A stretch of 6,385 nt of DNA from Treponema sp. Lineage in GTDB: Bacteria > Spirochaetota > Spirochaetia > Treponematales > Breznakiellaceae. Positions 1 through 5,786 of the stretch are shown piece after piece (positions within the stretch are counted from its first letter, which is position 1; the number at the start of each line of letters is the position of its first letter). The position numbers and the translations under genes were made by a program. The notes under the pieces are model-generated. The model was given only the letters and a program-made list of their open reading frames with translations. It ran no database searches and was not told the DNA's origin. The DNA lies in assembly GCA_031288575.1 (NCBI GenBank), contig JAITRD010000040.1, forward strand, positions 1 through 6,385. The letters run 5' to 3'.

Positions 1-116
1 CGGGCCTAGGGAGAAGTGGAGTCGTCCATGGTTAATGGACGTGAATAATAGCGTGCCCGGACGCCTTAATTTGGGGTTAAGGCCCTTGATTTATTCCGGG
101 TGAAGGAATTTTCTCA
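1..116 (+). promoter_or_regulatory. Structured 5' leader of the RRM gene
   Basis: Non-coding stretch ahead of the RRM gene with several perfect inverted repeats. Hairpin A pairs CGTCCAT (23-29) with ATGGACG (35-41), loop 5 nt. Hairpin B pairs GCCTTAA (63-69) with TTAAGGC (77-83), loop 7 nt. Hairpin B is enclosed by an outer stem CCCGGA (56-61) with TCCGGG (95-100), which ends just before the ribosome binding site AAGGA (103-107). CGGGC at 1-5 could instead pair with GCCCG at 55-59, which would break the outer stem. These pairings are read directly from the sequence; a regulatory role is inference. I see no convincing -35/-10 pair, so the promoter may lie outside the window. Confidence 0.5.
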
Positions 117-410
117 ATGGCTAAGAAACTGTATGTCGGTAATCTCTCTTACAACACCACGGAGGATGGTCTTCGTAATCTTTTCTCCGGTTTTGGAAGC
201 GTTTCCTCGGCTAAGATCATTTTCGATCGTGAAACCGGCAATTCTAAAGGATTCGGGTTTATCGAAATGAGCACCGATGAAGAAGCAAGTGCGGCCATCG
301 AAGGTACTAACGGCCGTGAATTTGAAGGCCGCCAACTTCGGGTAAATGAAGCAATGGATAAACCCCGCCGGGATCGCGGCGCCGGGAGCGGATATAATAG
401 TAATTGGTAA
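117..410 (+). CDS. Small RRM-domain RNA-binding protein
   Basis: A 97-residue protein made of one RNA recognition motif and a short basic tail. RNP2 is LYVGNL (residues 5-10) and RNP1 is KGFGFIEM (44-51), with the aromatic residues at Y6, F45 and F47 that stack on RNA in this family. The beta-alpha-beta-beta-alpha-beta fold is covered by residues 3-80. The tail (82-97) carries RRDRG and ends in a Gly/Asn/Tyr-rich stretch finishing in Trp, like the short Gly-rich tails of cyanobacterial Rbp proteins. Bacterial RRM proteins of this size are cytoplasmic RNA binders, often cold- or stress-responsive; the RNA target cannot be read here. The start is set by AAGGA at 103-107, 9 nt upstream. It stands alone on the plus strand, with a structured leader before it and a strong terminator after it, so it is probably monocistronic. 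Confidence 0.95.
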   Translation: MAKKLYVGNLSYNTTEDGLRNLFSGFGSVSSAKIIFDRETGNSKGFGFIEMSTDEEASAAIEGTNGREFEGRQLRVNEAMDKPRRDRGAGSGYNSNW

Positions 411-416
411 TTTTCA

Positions 417-444
417 CCCTAAAAGCCCGGGCGGGCTTTTAGGG
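417..444 (+). other. Perfect 12-bp stem-loop after the RRM gene
   Basis: CCCTAAAAGCCC (417-428) pairs perfectly with GGGCTTTTAGGG (433-444) around a 4-nt loop, beginning 6 nt after the RRM stop codon. No T-run follows it on either strand, so it is not a textbook intrinsic terminator. It could be the first of tandem terminators, a 3'-end stabiliser, or a binding site for the RRM protein itself. The structure is seen; the role is inferred. Confidence 0.6.
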
Positions 445-472
445 GCGGGATCCGAATTTACTCATCAAACGG

Positions 473-520
473 AATCCATGCTCCTCCCGGGGAGAGGTGC
501 ATGGATTTTTTGTTTTGTTT
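473..520 (+). terminator. Rho-independent terminator of the RRM gene
   Basis: AATCCATG (473-480) pairs with CATGGATT (500-507), extended by C481-G499 and a C/G-rich inner stem in 483-497. It is followed on the plus strand by an almost pure T tract (506-520, interrupted by two G). This is the classic intrinsic terminator form for plus-strand transcription. The hairpin lies between convergent transcription units. On the minus strand the T run after it is weak, so it may only partly stop the ABC operon. Confidence 0.88.
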
Positions 521-578
521 CCGAAGCGGCGGGGTCAAAAATGGGAAAAGAGCGGGCCTATTCCTGCACCGTAACCCC

Positions 579-1331
579 TTAAAGGCTTTTTCCCCAGTCG
601 GCGGTAACGGTTTTTAAAAATTGGATGGTTCTTTCTTTTTGCGGGTTGGTAAAAATAGCCTCCGGCGGCCCCTCTTCCACTAAAAAACCGCCGTCCATAA
701 AGATAACATGGTCCGCTACCTTCCGCACAAAGTTCATTTCATGGGATACGATAAGCATGGTTTGGCCGTTATCCGCCAACTGCTTGATTACCGACAGGAC
801 CTCCCCCACTAATTCAGGGTCCAGGGCCGAAGTAGGTTCGTCAAAAAGAATAATGTGGGGGTTTAGGGCCATGGCCCGGGCAATGCCGACCCGCTGCTGC
901 TGCCCCCCTGAAAGTTCGGAGGGCCAGGCATCAAGGCGTTCCCCAAGGCCTACCTTTTCCAGGGCCACTTTTGCGGCCGCTTCGGCCTCGGCCTTTTTCT
1001 TTTTCTGCGCCACCAATAACCCAAGTTCAACATTCTTTTCGGCGGTCATATTCTTAAAAAGGTTATACTGCTGAAAAACCATGGCGGTTTTCCGCCTTAC
1101 CAGCAAAATATGCTGGCGGCTTGGCTTGCGCATAGACACATGGAAGCCGTCAATCTCAAGTTCTCCCCAGTCGGCGTTTTCCAGAAAATTGATGCACCTC
1201 AGGAGGGTTGTTTTTCCCGATCCCGAGGGGCCGATGATTGCCACGGTTTGCCCGTCCTCCACGGTAACGTCAATCCCTTTAAGGACTTCATTATCCCCAA
1301 ACTGCTTGTGCAGATTAGTAATCCGTATCAT
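579..1331 (-). CDS. Polar amino acid ABC transporter, ATP-binding protein
   Basis: A 250-residue cytoplasmic ATPase of the polar amino acid uptake (PAAT, GlnQ/TcyN-like) class that powers the two permeases upstream. Visible motifs: Walker A GPSGSGKT (34-41), Q-loop FQQ (86-88), signature LSGGQ (140-144) followed by QQR, Walker B IILFDEP (160-166), D-loop SALD (168-171) and switch His197. Length is normal for the class. The frame stays open 33 codons further upstream, but that part overlaps the permease. The start at 1331 has AGGAGGG at 1337-1343, 5 nt away, and begins with the family-typical MIRITNLHKQFG. Its ATG overlaps the permease stop codon (ATGA), so translation is probably coupled. It is the last gene of the operon. 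A short Lys run (110-113) heads the Ala/Glu/Lys-rich helix before the signature and needs no special explanation. The substrate is not readable from the ATPase; cystine is a guess from the neighbouring lyase. Confidence 0.96.
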   Translation of the reverse strand: MIRITNLHKQFGDNEVLKGIDVTVEDGQTVAIIGPSGSGKTTLLRCINFLENADWGELEIDGFHVSMRKPSRQHILLVRRKTAMVFQQYNLFKNMTAEKNVELGLLVAQKKKKAEAEAAAKVALEKVGLGERLDAWPSELSGGQQQRVGIARAMALNPHIILFDEPTSALDPELVGEVLSVIKQLADNGQTMLIVSHEMNFVRKVADHVIFMDGGFLVEEGPPEAIFTNPQKERTIQFLKTVTADWGKSL

Positions 1332-2023
1332 AGGTTCCCTCCTAAATAGAGCTTTACCTTTTTCTCCGCCAGCCAGGTTGCCCGTTCTACCAAAAACGTA
1401 AGCCCCCAATAAATAAGGGCAACCGCGCAATACGCTTCAAGGTAGCGGTAATTACCCGCCGTTTTCATGGCGGTCCCCTGGATCATTTCCACAACCCCCA
1501 GCAGATAAGCCGCGGAGGAGCCTTTGATAATGCCGATAAACACGGAACCCACAATCGGGACCGCTACGGGCAAACTTTGGGGAATGACAATATGGCGGAT
1601 AATATCCAAACCGGTGAGGCCTACCGAATAGCCCGCTTCAAACTGTCCCTTTTCCACTGCCAAAAGCGCGGAACGGATGCCTTCGGATAAAACCCCCGCC
1701 GCGTCCAGGGTAAGGGTGAATATGACAATAACCAGTTTATTTAAAAAGCGCTGGTCCCATCCAAAGACGGTATAAAGGGCCTTGACAAAAAAATAGGCCA
1801 AAAACATTTGAAGCAGCAGGGGAATTGAACGGAGAACCACCACATACCCCTGGGCAAAACCTTCCCAGCCGCGGATATGATAAACCCGGCAAAGGGCAAG
1901 GACCGTTCCCAAAGCAAGCCCCCCAATAAGGGGAATAACGCTCAGCAGGGCGACCAAGGGAATATAGGAAAGGCCGACGGTAATTTCATAAAAGAAAAAC
2001 GAAGAATTAAAGGAAAGGCCCAT
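1328..2023 (-). CDS. Polar amino acid ABC transporter permease (second)
   Basis: A 231-residue inner-membrane permease of the HisM/GlnP/TcyL-M family (BPD_transp_1 fold), probably with five membrane segments: about 12-45, 60-84, 95-115, 152-180 and 195-215. The cytoplasmic coupling loop that docks on the ATPase is clear: EAGYSVGLTG (129-138) and then an Ile-Pro-Gln end (147-149). SEGIRSALLAV just before it is typical of the family. The ATG lies 1 nt after the stop of the preceding permease and has a G-rich ribosome binding site (AGAGGGGGG) inside the end of that gene. Its own stop overlaps the ATPase start. It differs from its partner in sequence, so the two probably form a heterodimeric channel, as in systems with paired permeases such as HisQM. 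Confidence 0.94.
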   Translation of the reverse strand: MGLSFNSSFFFYEITVGLSYIPLVALLSVIPLIGGLALGTVLALCRVYHIRGWEGFAQGYVVVLRSIPLLLQMFLAYFFVKALYTVFGWDQRFLNKLVIVIFTLTLDAAGVLSEGIRSALLAVEKGQFEAGYSVGLTGLDIIRHIVIPQSLPVAVPIVGSVFIGIIKGSSAAYLLGVVEMIQGTAMKTAGNYRYLEAYCAVALIYWGLTFLVERATWLAEKKVKLYLGGNL

Positions 2024-2024
2024 T

Positions 2025-2735
2025 TTACGCCCCCCTCTGGAGGACCGCGATGCCGCGGTTCAAGCGGACGGACAGGAGATGCATCCCCCGTTCTAAAAGC
2101 AGGCAGAGCGCAAAAAATATCAGCGCCGCCCCCACATAACCCTCCAACTCCCGAAAAGTAGCGGCGGCGTTGGCGCTTACCATTCCCATAACATCCAAAA
2201 TGCCCGCGGCGCTAAAAGCCAGGGACGTATCCTTGAGTAAGCCGGAAAGATTGTTAGCCATGCCCGGCAGGCTTATTCTAAAGGCCTGGGGGAGAATGAC
2301 ATGCCAGAGGGACTGCAATTCGGAAAGCCCCACCGAATAGGCCGCCTCCTGCTGCCCGGCGCCGACCCCCGTTATCGAGGCCCGTAAAATCTCCGACAAA
2401 AAGGCCGCAATATTAAAGGCATAGGCCATGATAACAAAGGTGATAGGCGGCCAATACCGCCCCGCGTTAAACCCGGTAAGGCGCCAGATAAGCTGGGGAA
2501 TAAGCAGGTTAAAAATAAGCAACTGGATCAAAATAGGCGTTCCCCGCATAAAAGAAATATATAATTGGGCGAGCCGGCGGGCTACAGGGACTTTGTAAAT
2601 CTGTACCGCCGCCAGTATAAGCGCCAGGGTCAGCCCCAAAACAAAGGAACCCGCGGTAATACCCAGGGTAACCGGGATCCGGCTTATGAGCCTGACCAGG
2701 GTTTTGAAAAAGAATGGCAGATTAAAAAAAACCAT
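2025..2735 (-). CDS. Polar amino acid ABC transporter permease (first)
   Basis: A 236-residue inner-membrane permease of the same family as the next gene. FMRGTPILIQL (62-72) is the typical family stretch near the second membrane helix. The coupling loop is EAAYSVGLSELQSLWHVILPQ (130-150 in two parts: EAA-x3-G at 130-136, LPQ at 148-150). Hydrophobic segments lie at about 20-46, 57-83, 97-117, 165-185 and 200-218. The chosen ATG has GGGAGGA upstream at about 8 nt, the best ribosome binding site available. It follows the binding-protein gene after 133 bp of hairpin-rich spacer and is 1 nt from the second permease. It likely pairs with that permease to form the membrane channel. Confidence 0.95.
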   Translation of the reverse strand: MVFFNLPFFFKTLVRLISRIPVTLGITAGSFVLGLTLALILAAVQIYKVPVARRLAQLYISFMRGTPILIQLLIFNLLIPQLIWRLTGFNAGRYWPPITFVIMAYAFNIAAFLSEILRASITGVGAGQQEAAYSVGLSELQSLWHVILPQAFRISLPGMANNLSGLLKDTSLAFSAAGILDVMGMVSANAAATFRELEGYVGAALIFFALCLLLERGMHLLSVRLNRGIAVLQRGA

Positions 2736-2868
2736 AGATGCCGTCCTCCCATCAGGGTAAATCTTGACCGCCGGATAGGGAGCCGCGGAGGCTCATCCGG
2801 CGGCCGGTAACTTACCGGGCAATTCATTAGGCTTGCCGGCCGGAACTTGAGGTTTCCGGCCAAGCCTG
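2736..2868 (-). promoter_or_regulatory. Triple stem-loop spacer between binding protein and permeases
   Basis: In the mRNA sense, three stem-loops follow the binding-protein stop codon. The first (2829-2867) has a 14-bp stem with a 3-nt bulge: AGGCTT/AAGCCT outer, GGCCGGAA/TTCCGGCC inner. The second (2804-2818) is a short near-palindrome, CCGGT/ACCGG. The third (2768-2803) is again 14 bp with a 3-nt bulge: CCGCCGGAT/ATCCGGCGG outer, GAGCC/GGCTC inner. None has a T tract, so read-through is expected. Hairpins at this place in ABC operons are known to protect the binding-protein mRNA and to lower permease output, as between malE and malF. That role is inferred here. Confidence 0.65.
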
Positions 2869-3675
2869 TTAGTCTTTGGCGATATAATCTCCGCCAAGCC
2901 ATTCAATAGAAAGCTTAACCAGGGTTCCGTCTGTTTTTAGGCTGCTTAACTGCTCGTCAAAAAGCTTTTGCAGTTCGGCCCCGGTTTGCTTATTAAAAAG
3001 GTAATAGGCATTGGAATTCACCAGGGGCTCGTCCCCTGCGGCCTTGATCTTCGCGTTATATTCCTTTTTGTAATTGTCGATGTTCCGCGCCATGGTTAAA
3101 AAGGCGTCCGCCCTTCCCGCTTGAATATCCTCCAGAACCAGGGCAACCGTGGGCTGAAAGGTCATTTTAAAGGGGTTTCCGTGTTCCGTATTCCATTTAT
3201 TAGCCACATAATAGGAATTATTAGTGGTGCTTGTGTTGATCAGGGTTTTTCCCTTTAAGTCCTCGAAGGTGCGGATGCTGTCATCATCCTCCCGCACCGC
3301 AAGAAATTGGGGAAAGGTGGTATAGCCTACGGTGCCGTAGAGGTATTTTTCGGCCCGTTCGATATTGTATTCATACTGATGGACCGCCACGTCAATTTTT
3401 CCCCCCTCAAGGGCCAAAAGGATATTGGCAAAATCGAATATCTGGTAGCTAAAGGCATACCCAGGCAGCCGCGAATCAATTTCATCCAATACCGCTTTTT
3501 CAAAACCGGTTAACTTGTTGTTTTCATCCAAATACCAATAGGGATTATAGGCGGAACCCGCGCCGATAATTAATTCCCGTGGTTTTGCTGTTCCTGACGC
3601 CGCATCGGATTTGGCACAACTTAAAGCCAAACACAATGCCAGCGCCGCCAACATAATGGTTTTCCCCTTTCTCAT
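2869..3675 (-). CDS. Amino acid ABC transporter solute-binding lipoprotein
   Basis: A 268-residue extracytoplasmic binding protein of the SBP_bac_3 family that captures the amino acid and delivers it to the permeases. A positively charged start (MRKGK) is followed by a hydrophobic helix (6-19) and a lipobox-like A-L-S-C with Cys20 as the probable lipidated residue; the relaxed lipobox resembles those of spirochaetes. The mature part shows the family pattern: NPYWYLDENNKLTGFE (44-59) for the first lobe, then GGKIDVAV (91-98), FLAVRE (124-129) with the ligand-type Arg, FEDLKGKTLINTSTTNNSYYV (137-157 in total) and AGRADAFL (186-193). The start has AAGGAGG 6 nt upstream. It lies between the lyase gene and the permeases. 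Amino acid specificity cannot be read with confidence; cystine or a related sulfur amino acid is suggested only by the lyase next door. Confidence 0.94.
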   Translation of the reverse strand: MRKGKTIMLAALALCLALSCAKSDAASGTAKPRELIIGAGSAYNPYWYLDENNKLTGFEKAVLDEIDSRLPGYAFSYQIFDFANILLALEGGKIDVAVHQYEYNIERAEKYLYGTVGYTTFPQFLAVREDDDSIRTFEDLKGKTLINTSTTNNSYYVANKWNTEHGNPFKMTFQPTVALVLEDIQAGRADAFLTMARNIDNYKKEYNAKIKAAGDEPLVNSNAYYLFNKQTGAELQKLFDEQLSSLKTDGTLVKLSIEWLGGDYIAKD

Positions 3676-3771
3676 AAAAAACCTCCTTTATAAAATCAAT
3701 TACTCTACAGGACCCTGCATCGTAACCGTTTTTTATCCTGCCGCCGCCCGAATGCGGCATAACGGCGTTTT
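3676..3771 (-). other. Spacer between lyase and binding-protein genes
   Basis: These 96 bases separate the lyase stop from the binding-protein start. They contain a modest stem TGCCGC/GCGGCA (3739-3744 with 3754-3759) and a short palindrome CAGGGTCCTG (in mRNA sense). Neither has a T tract. A separate promoter for the binding protein is possible but I cannot point to convincing -35 and -10 elements. AAAGGAGG near the right end serves the binding-protein gene. Confidence 0.4.
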
Positions 3772-4962
3772 TCAAATAATGTTTTTTTTCTTAAGCGCCC
3801 CGGCAAACCGTTCCAGGGCGGCCTTTAGCACTGAGGCGGGGCAGGCCAAATTGATCCGTTCATAGCCCTGCCCGCATGGGCCGAAAATATAGCCTTCGTC
3901 CAGGAACAGGAAGGCGTCGCGGATCATGAAATTTTCCAGGGCTTTATAGTCCATCCCCAGCCCGCGGCAATCCCACCATTGCAGATAGGTTCCTTCCAGG
4001 TTAAAAACCTTGATCTGGGGGATATTTTTTTCCATAAAGGTTTCGGCCAGTTTTTTGTTTCCGTCGATAACCAAAAGCAATTCATCAAGCCAGGCTTCGC
4101 ATTGCGTATAGGCCAGCTCGCAGGCCTTATAGCCCAAAATATTTAGCGAGGGATGCCCCATATGCTGCGACACGGCGTCCATGTATTTTTTCAGCAGATT
4201 TGGATTTTTGATGATAATGTTTGAAGACTGCATGCCGGCCAGGTTAAAGGTTTTACTCGGCGCGGTACAAATAATCATATTATCGGCATACTCGTCCCCA
4301 AGGGCTGCAAAGACCCTATGGGTATAGCCGGGCATAATAAGATCAAAGTGGATTTCGTCGGAAATGATCGCCACCTTGTTTTCAAGGCAGATATCGCCTA
4401 TTTTTTTTAACTCCTCCGGCTCCCATACCCTGCCTACGGGATTATGGGGGCTGCAAAAAAGAAGAACCTTGTTTTGAGGGTCCCGGGCCTTCGCTTCCAA
4501 ATCGGCAAAATTTATCTCGTAACGCCCTTTTTTTATTACCAAATCATTGGGGACCGCCACTCGTTTATTCCGTTCAATGGCCATATAGAAGGGATAATAA
4601 ACCGGCGGCATGATAATAACCCCGTCTCCGGGCTCGGTTAAGGCCCGCACGGCATTAAAAAAAGCGGAAACAACCCCGTTTGACGTTACAATCCATTCGG
4701 GCTTAATGTCCCAGGAATTCCGCCGCTTCATCCATCCGCATACCGCATCGTAATAGGCCTGGGTGGGACCGGCATATCCCAGGATTAAATTTTCCAAATA
4801 CCCCTGAAGGCCCCGAATAATTTCGGGAGCCGTCTTAAATTCCATATCCGCCACCGAAAGCGGAACAATACCCTCAGGAATGTCAGGGTTAGCCCTTTTC
4901 ATCCTTTCCCATTTGCCGGAACCCGCCCCGGCCCGGTTTACCACGGTCGTAAAATCATACAT
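3772..4962 (-). CDS. MalY/PatB-type PLP-dependent C-S lyase / aminotransferase
   Basis: A 396-residue cytoplasmic fold-type I PLP enzyme. MalY/PatB proteins cleave cystathionine, cystine or cysteine conjugates to a thiol or sulfide, ammonia and pyruvate; some members are true aminotransferases. Visible marks: LSVADMEF (35-42), the MalY/PatB form of the N-terminal motif; SNGV (94-97) for phosphate binding; SPHNPVGRVW (171-180) with Asn174; SDEIHFDL (201-208) with Asp202 for the PLP ring nitrogen; SKTFNLAG (236-243) with Lys237 as the Schiff-base lysine; and Arg369 in ERINLACP as the carboxylate-binding arginine. Length fits the family. The frame runs 21 codons further upstream, but the ATG at 4962 has GAGGG about 6 nt away and begins like the family (MYDFTTVVNR). 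It is the first gene of the unit ending with the ABC transporter, which argues for import and C-S cleavage as one pathway. Confidence 0.93.
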   Translation of the reverse strand: MYDFTTVVNRAGAGSGKWERMKRANPDIPEGIVPLSVADMEFKTAPEIIRGLQGYLENLILGYAGPTQAYYDAVCGWMKRRNSWDIKPEWIVTSNGVVSAFFNAVRALTEPGDGVIIMPPVYYPFYMAIERNKRVAVPNDLVIKKGRYEINFADLEAKARDPQNKVLLFCSPHNPVGRVWEPEELKKIGDICLENKVAIISDEIHFDLIMPGYTHRVFAALGDEYADNMIICTAPSKTFNLAGMQSSNIIIKNPNLLKKYMDAVSQHMGHPSLNILGYKACELAYTQCEAWLDELLLVIDGNKKLAETFMEKNIPQIKVFNLEGTYLQWWDCRGLGMDYKALENFMIRDAFLFLDEGYIFGPCGQGYERINLACPASVLKAALERFAGALKKKNII

Positions 4963-5404
4963 ATTTAACCCTCTGTGTTTGTATAAAGCAATTTTTATGC
5001 CACACAAAAAAATACGGAAAAGCATAGCGGAAAAAGTGAAGAATTTCGCCGTATTGGGGCAGGGTATTTTTTTTTAGGAAGGAGAATTTAGGAAGAAACC
5101 TACAAAAATGAAGAAAAACGAAAATTTGTAATGAGAAGCGGGAAAAATCGTCCGAAAAAAGCCGTAAATAATAAAATAAAACCTATCACGACACTAATAA
5201 CTACAATAACGTAACCTTTCTCTACATTTTTGTAAAAAACAGGCAAAAATGAGTATTTTTCAAATATAATAGTACAAAAATGTAATTTACCGGCCTTCCG
5301 ATCCCTCCTTTACAATTTACATTGCATTAGTAAGATAATTAACCTATCCATTTAGTATGCTATCATGGGAATCCTTACCTGTCCATAAGTTCCGGCACAA
5401 AAAG
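4963..5404. promoter_or_regulatory. AT-rich intergenic control region upstream of the lyase
   Basis: About 440 bases without a supported gene, visibly much richer in A and T than either side. It holds an exact inverted pair, TACATTTTTGTA (5223-5234) and TACAAAAATGTA (5273-5284), 50 bp apart. There are weaker copies at 5202-5213 (10 of 12), 5101-5112 (10 of 12) and 5406-5414 (first 9 bases). A perfect TATAAT on the plus strand (5265-5270) lies between the exact copies but has no good -35. On the minus strand, TATACA (complement of 4980-4985) could be the -10 of the lyase promoter, with a weak -35. Near-ideal AAAGGAGGG (complement of 5303-5311) has no usual start codon after it. No clear terminator for the upstream operon is visible. 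Confidence 0.55.
5223..5284. repeat. Inverted pair of a 12-bp TACA-N4-TGTA sequence
   Basis: TACATTTTTGTA at 5223-5234 is the exact reverse complement of TACAAAAATGTA at 5273-5284. Each copy is itself a dyad with TACA/TGTA arms, the form of a site for a dimeric regulator. The copies bracket a TATAAT. The repeat is seen; the operator role is inferred, and short A/T tracts can match by chance in an AT-rich stretch. Confidence 0.6.
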
Positions 5405-5776
5405 TTACATTTTTCCCCGGCTTAAGAGGCCGCCCATCAGGGCCGTAAGGGTTTTAATGTCTATTTCTTCAGAGACATCTTCCAAGGTTTCCCGTATTTC
5501 CCGCCAATCATCATCCTCAAGGGCCATGCCGGAATCGTCGTATTCCCCCAGGAAAAAGGCCGCCATGGCGCCGATTTTCCGCAGAAATTGGTTCCCCGCC
5601 TTTTCCAGGGTATGGTAAAAAAGGTCCTCCCCCGCGGACGCGCCAATGACCGGCGTTATGAGGCGGGAAAATTCCCGGGCGATGCGGCTTTTGTCATGGG
5701 CACTGAGGCCCTCCCCAGGGGGGCCGGCCCGTTCCAGGGCGGTTAACAGCGAAAAAAAATGATCGGCAGGGCGCAT
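5405..5776 (-). CDS. Hypothetical acidic helical protein
   Basis: I do not recognise this protein. With the ATG at 5776 it has 123 residues, no signal peptide and no membrane segment, so it should be cytoplasmic. It looks helical throughout, with an acidic patch in the second half (EYDDSG, LEDDDWREIRETLEDVSEEID at about 78-106 overall) and a short Gly/Leu end. The frame is open to another ATG at 5812, giving 135 residues and a 26-bp overlap with the preceding gene, but no ribosome binding site precedes that ATG. The inner ATG has a weak GAG 4 nt away, 10 nt after the upstream stop. I prefer it with low certainty. It is the last gene of the operon; its partner is probably the membrane protein encoded just upstream. 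Confidence 0.72.
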   Translation of the reverse strand: MRPADHFFSLLTALERAGPPGEGLSAHDKSRIAREFSRLITPVIGASAGEDLFYHTLEKAGNQFLRKIGAMAAFFLGEYDDSGMALEDDDWREIRETLEDVSEEIDIKTLTALMGGLLSRGKM

Positions 5777-5786
5777 AACACTCGTT

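Noticed and set aside
346..582. A 78-codon plus-strand frame running past the end of the RRM gene
   Set aside because: It overlaps the RRM gene in another frame, crosses both stem-loops and the terminator, and has no ribosome binding site.
1332..1430. N-terminal extension of the ABC ATPase to an earlier start
   Set aside because: It would overlap the permease gene by about 100 bp, and its residues do not resemble the family. The ATG at 1331 has an ideal ribosome binding site and the family's usual first residues.
1877..2161. A 94-codon plus-strand frame across the junction of the two permeases
   Set aside because: It is antisense to two well-supported permease genes, with a charged low-complexity translation and no ribosome binding site.
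4963..5025. N-terminal extension of the lyase by 21 residues
   Set aside because: The extra residues (MLFRIFLCGIK and on) are not part of the family's start, and the ATG at 4962 has its own ribosome binding site. The stretch is better read as promoter and leader.
5131..5214. A 27-codon plus-strand frame in the AT-rich region, starting at an ATG overlapping the stop of a 7-codon frame
   Set aside because: The translation is Lys/Asn/Thr-rich as expected from AT-rich DNA, the ribosome binding sites lie too far away, and no family resemblance is visible.
5392..5407. Sigma-54-like GGCAC element
   Set aside because: GGCAC is followed by no TTGC at the required distance.
5392..5420. Weak stem CCGG/CCGG with an A5/T5 inner stem at the end of the acidic protein gene, as a terminator
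   Set aside because: The stem is mostly A-T with an internal loop, lies partly inside the coding sequence and has no proper T tract, so termination cannot be supported.
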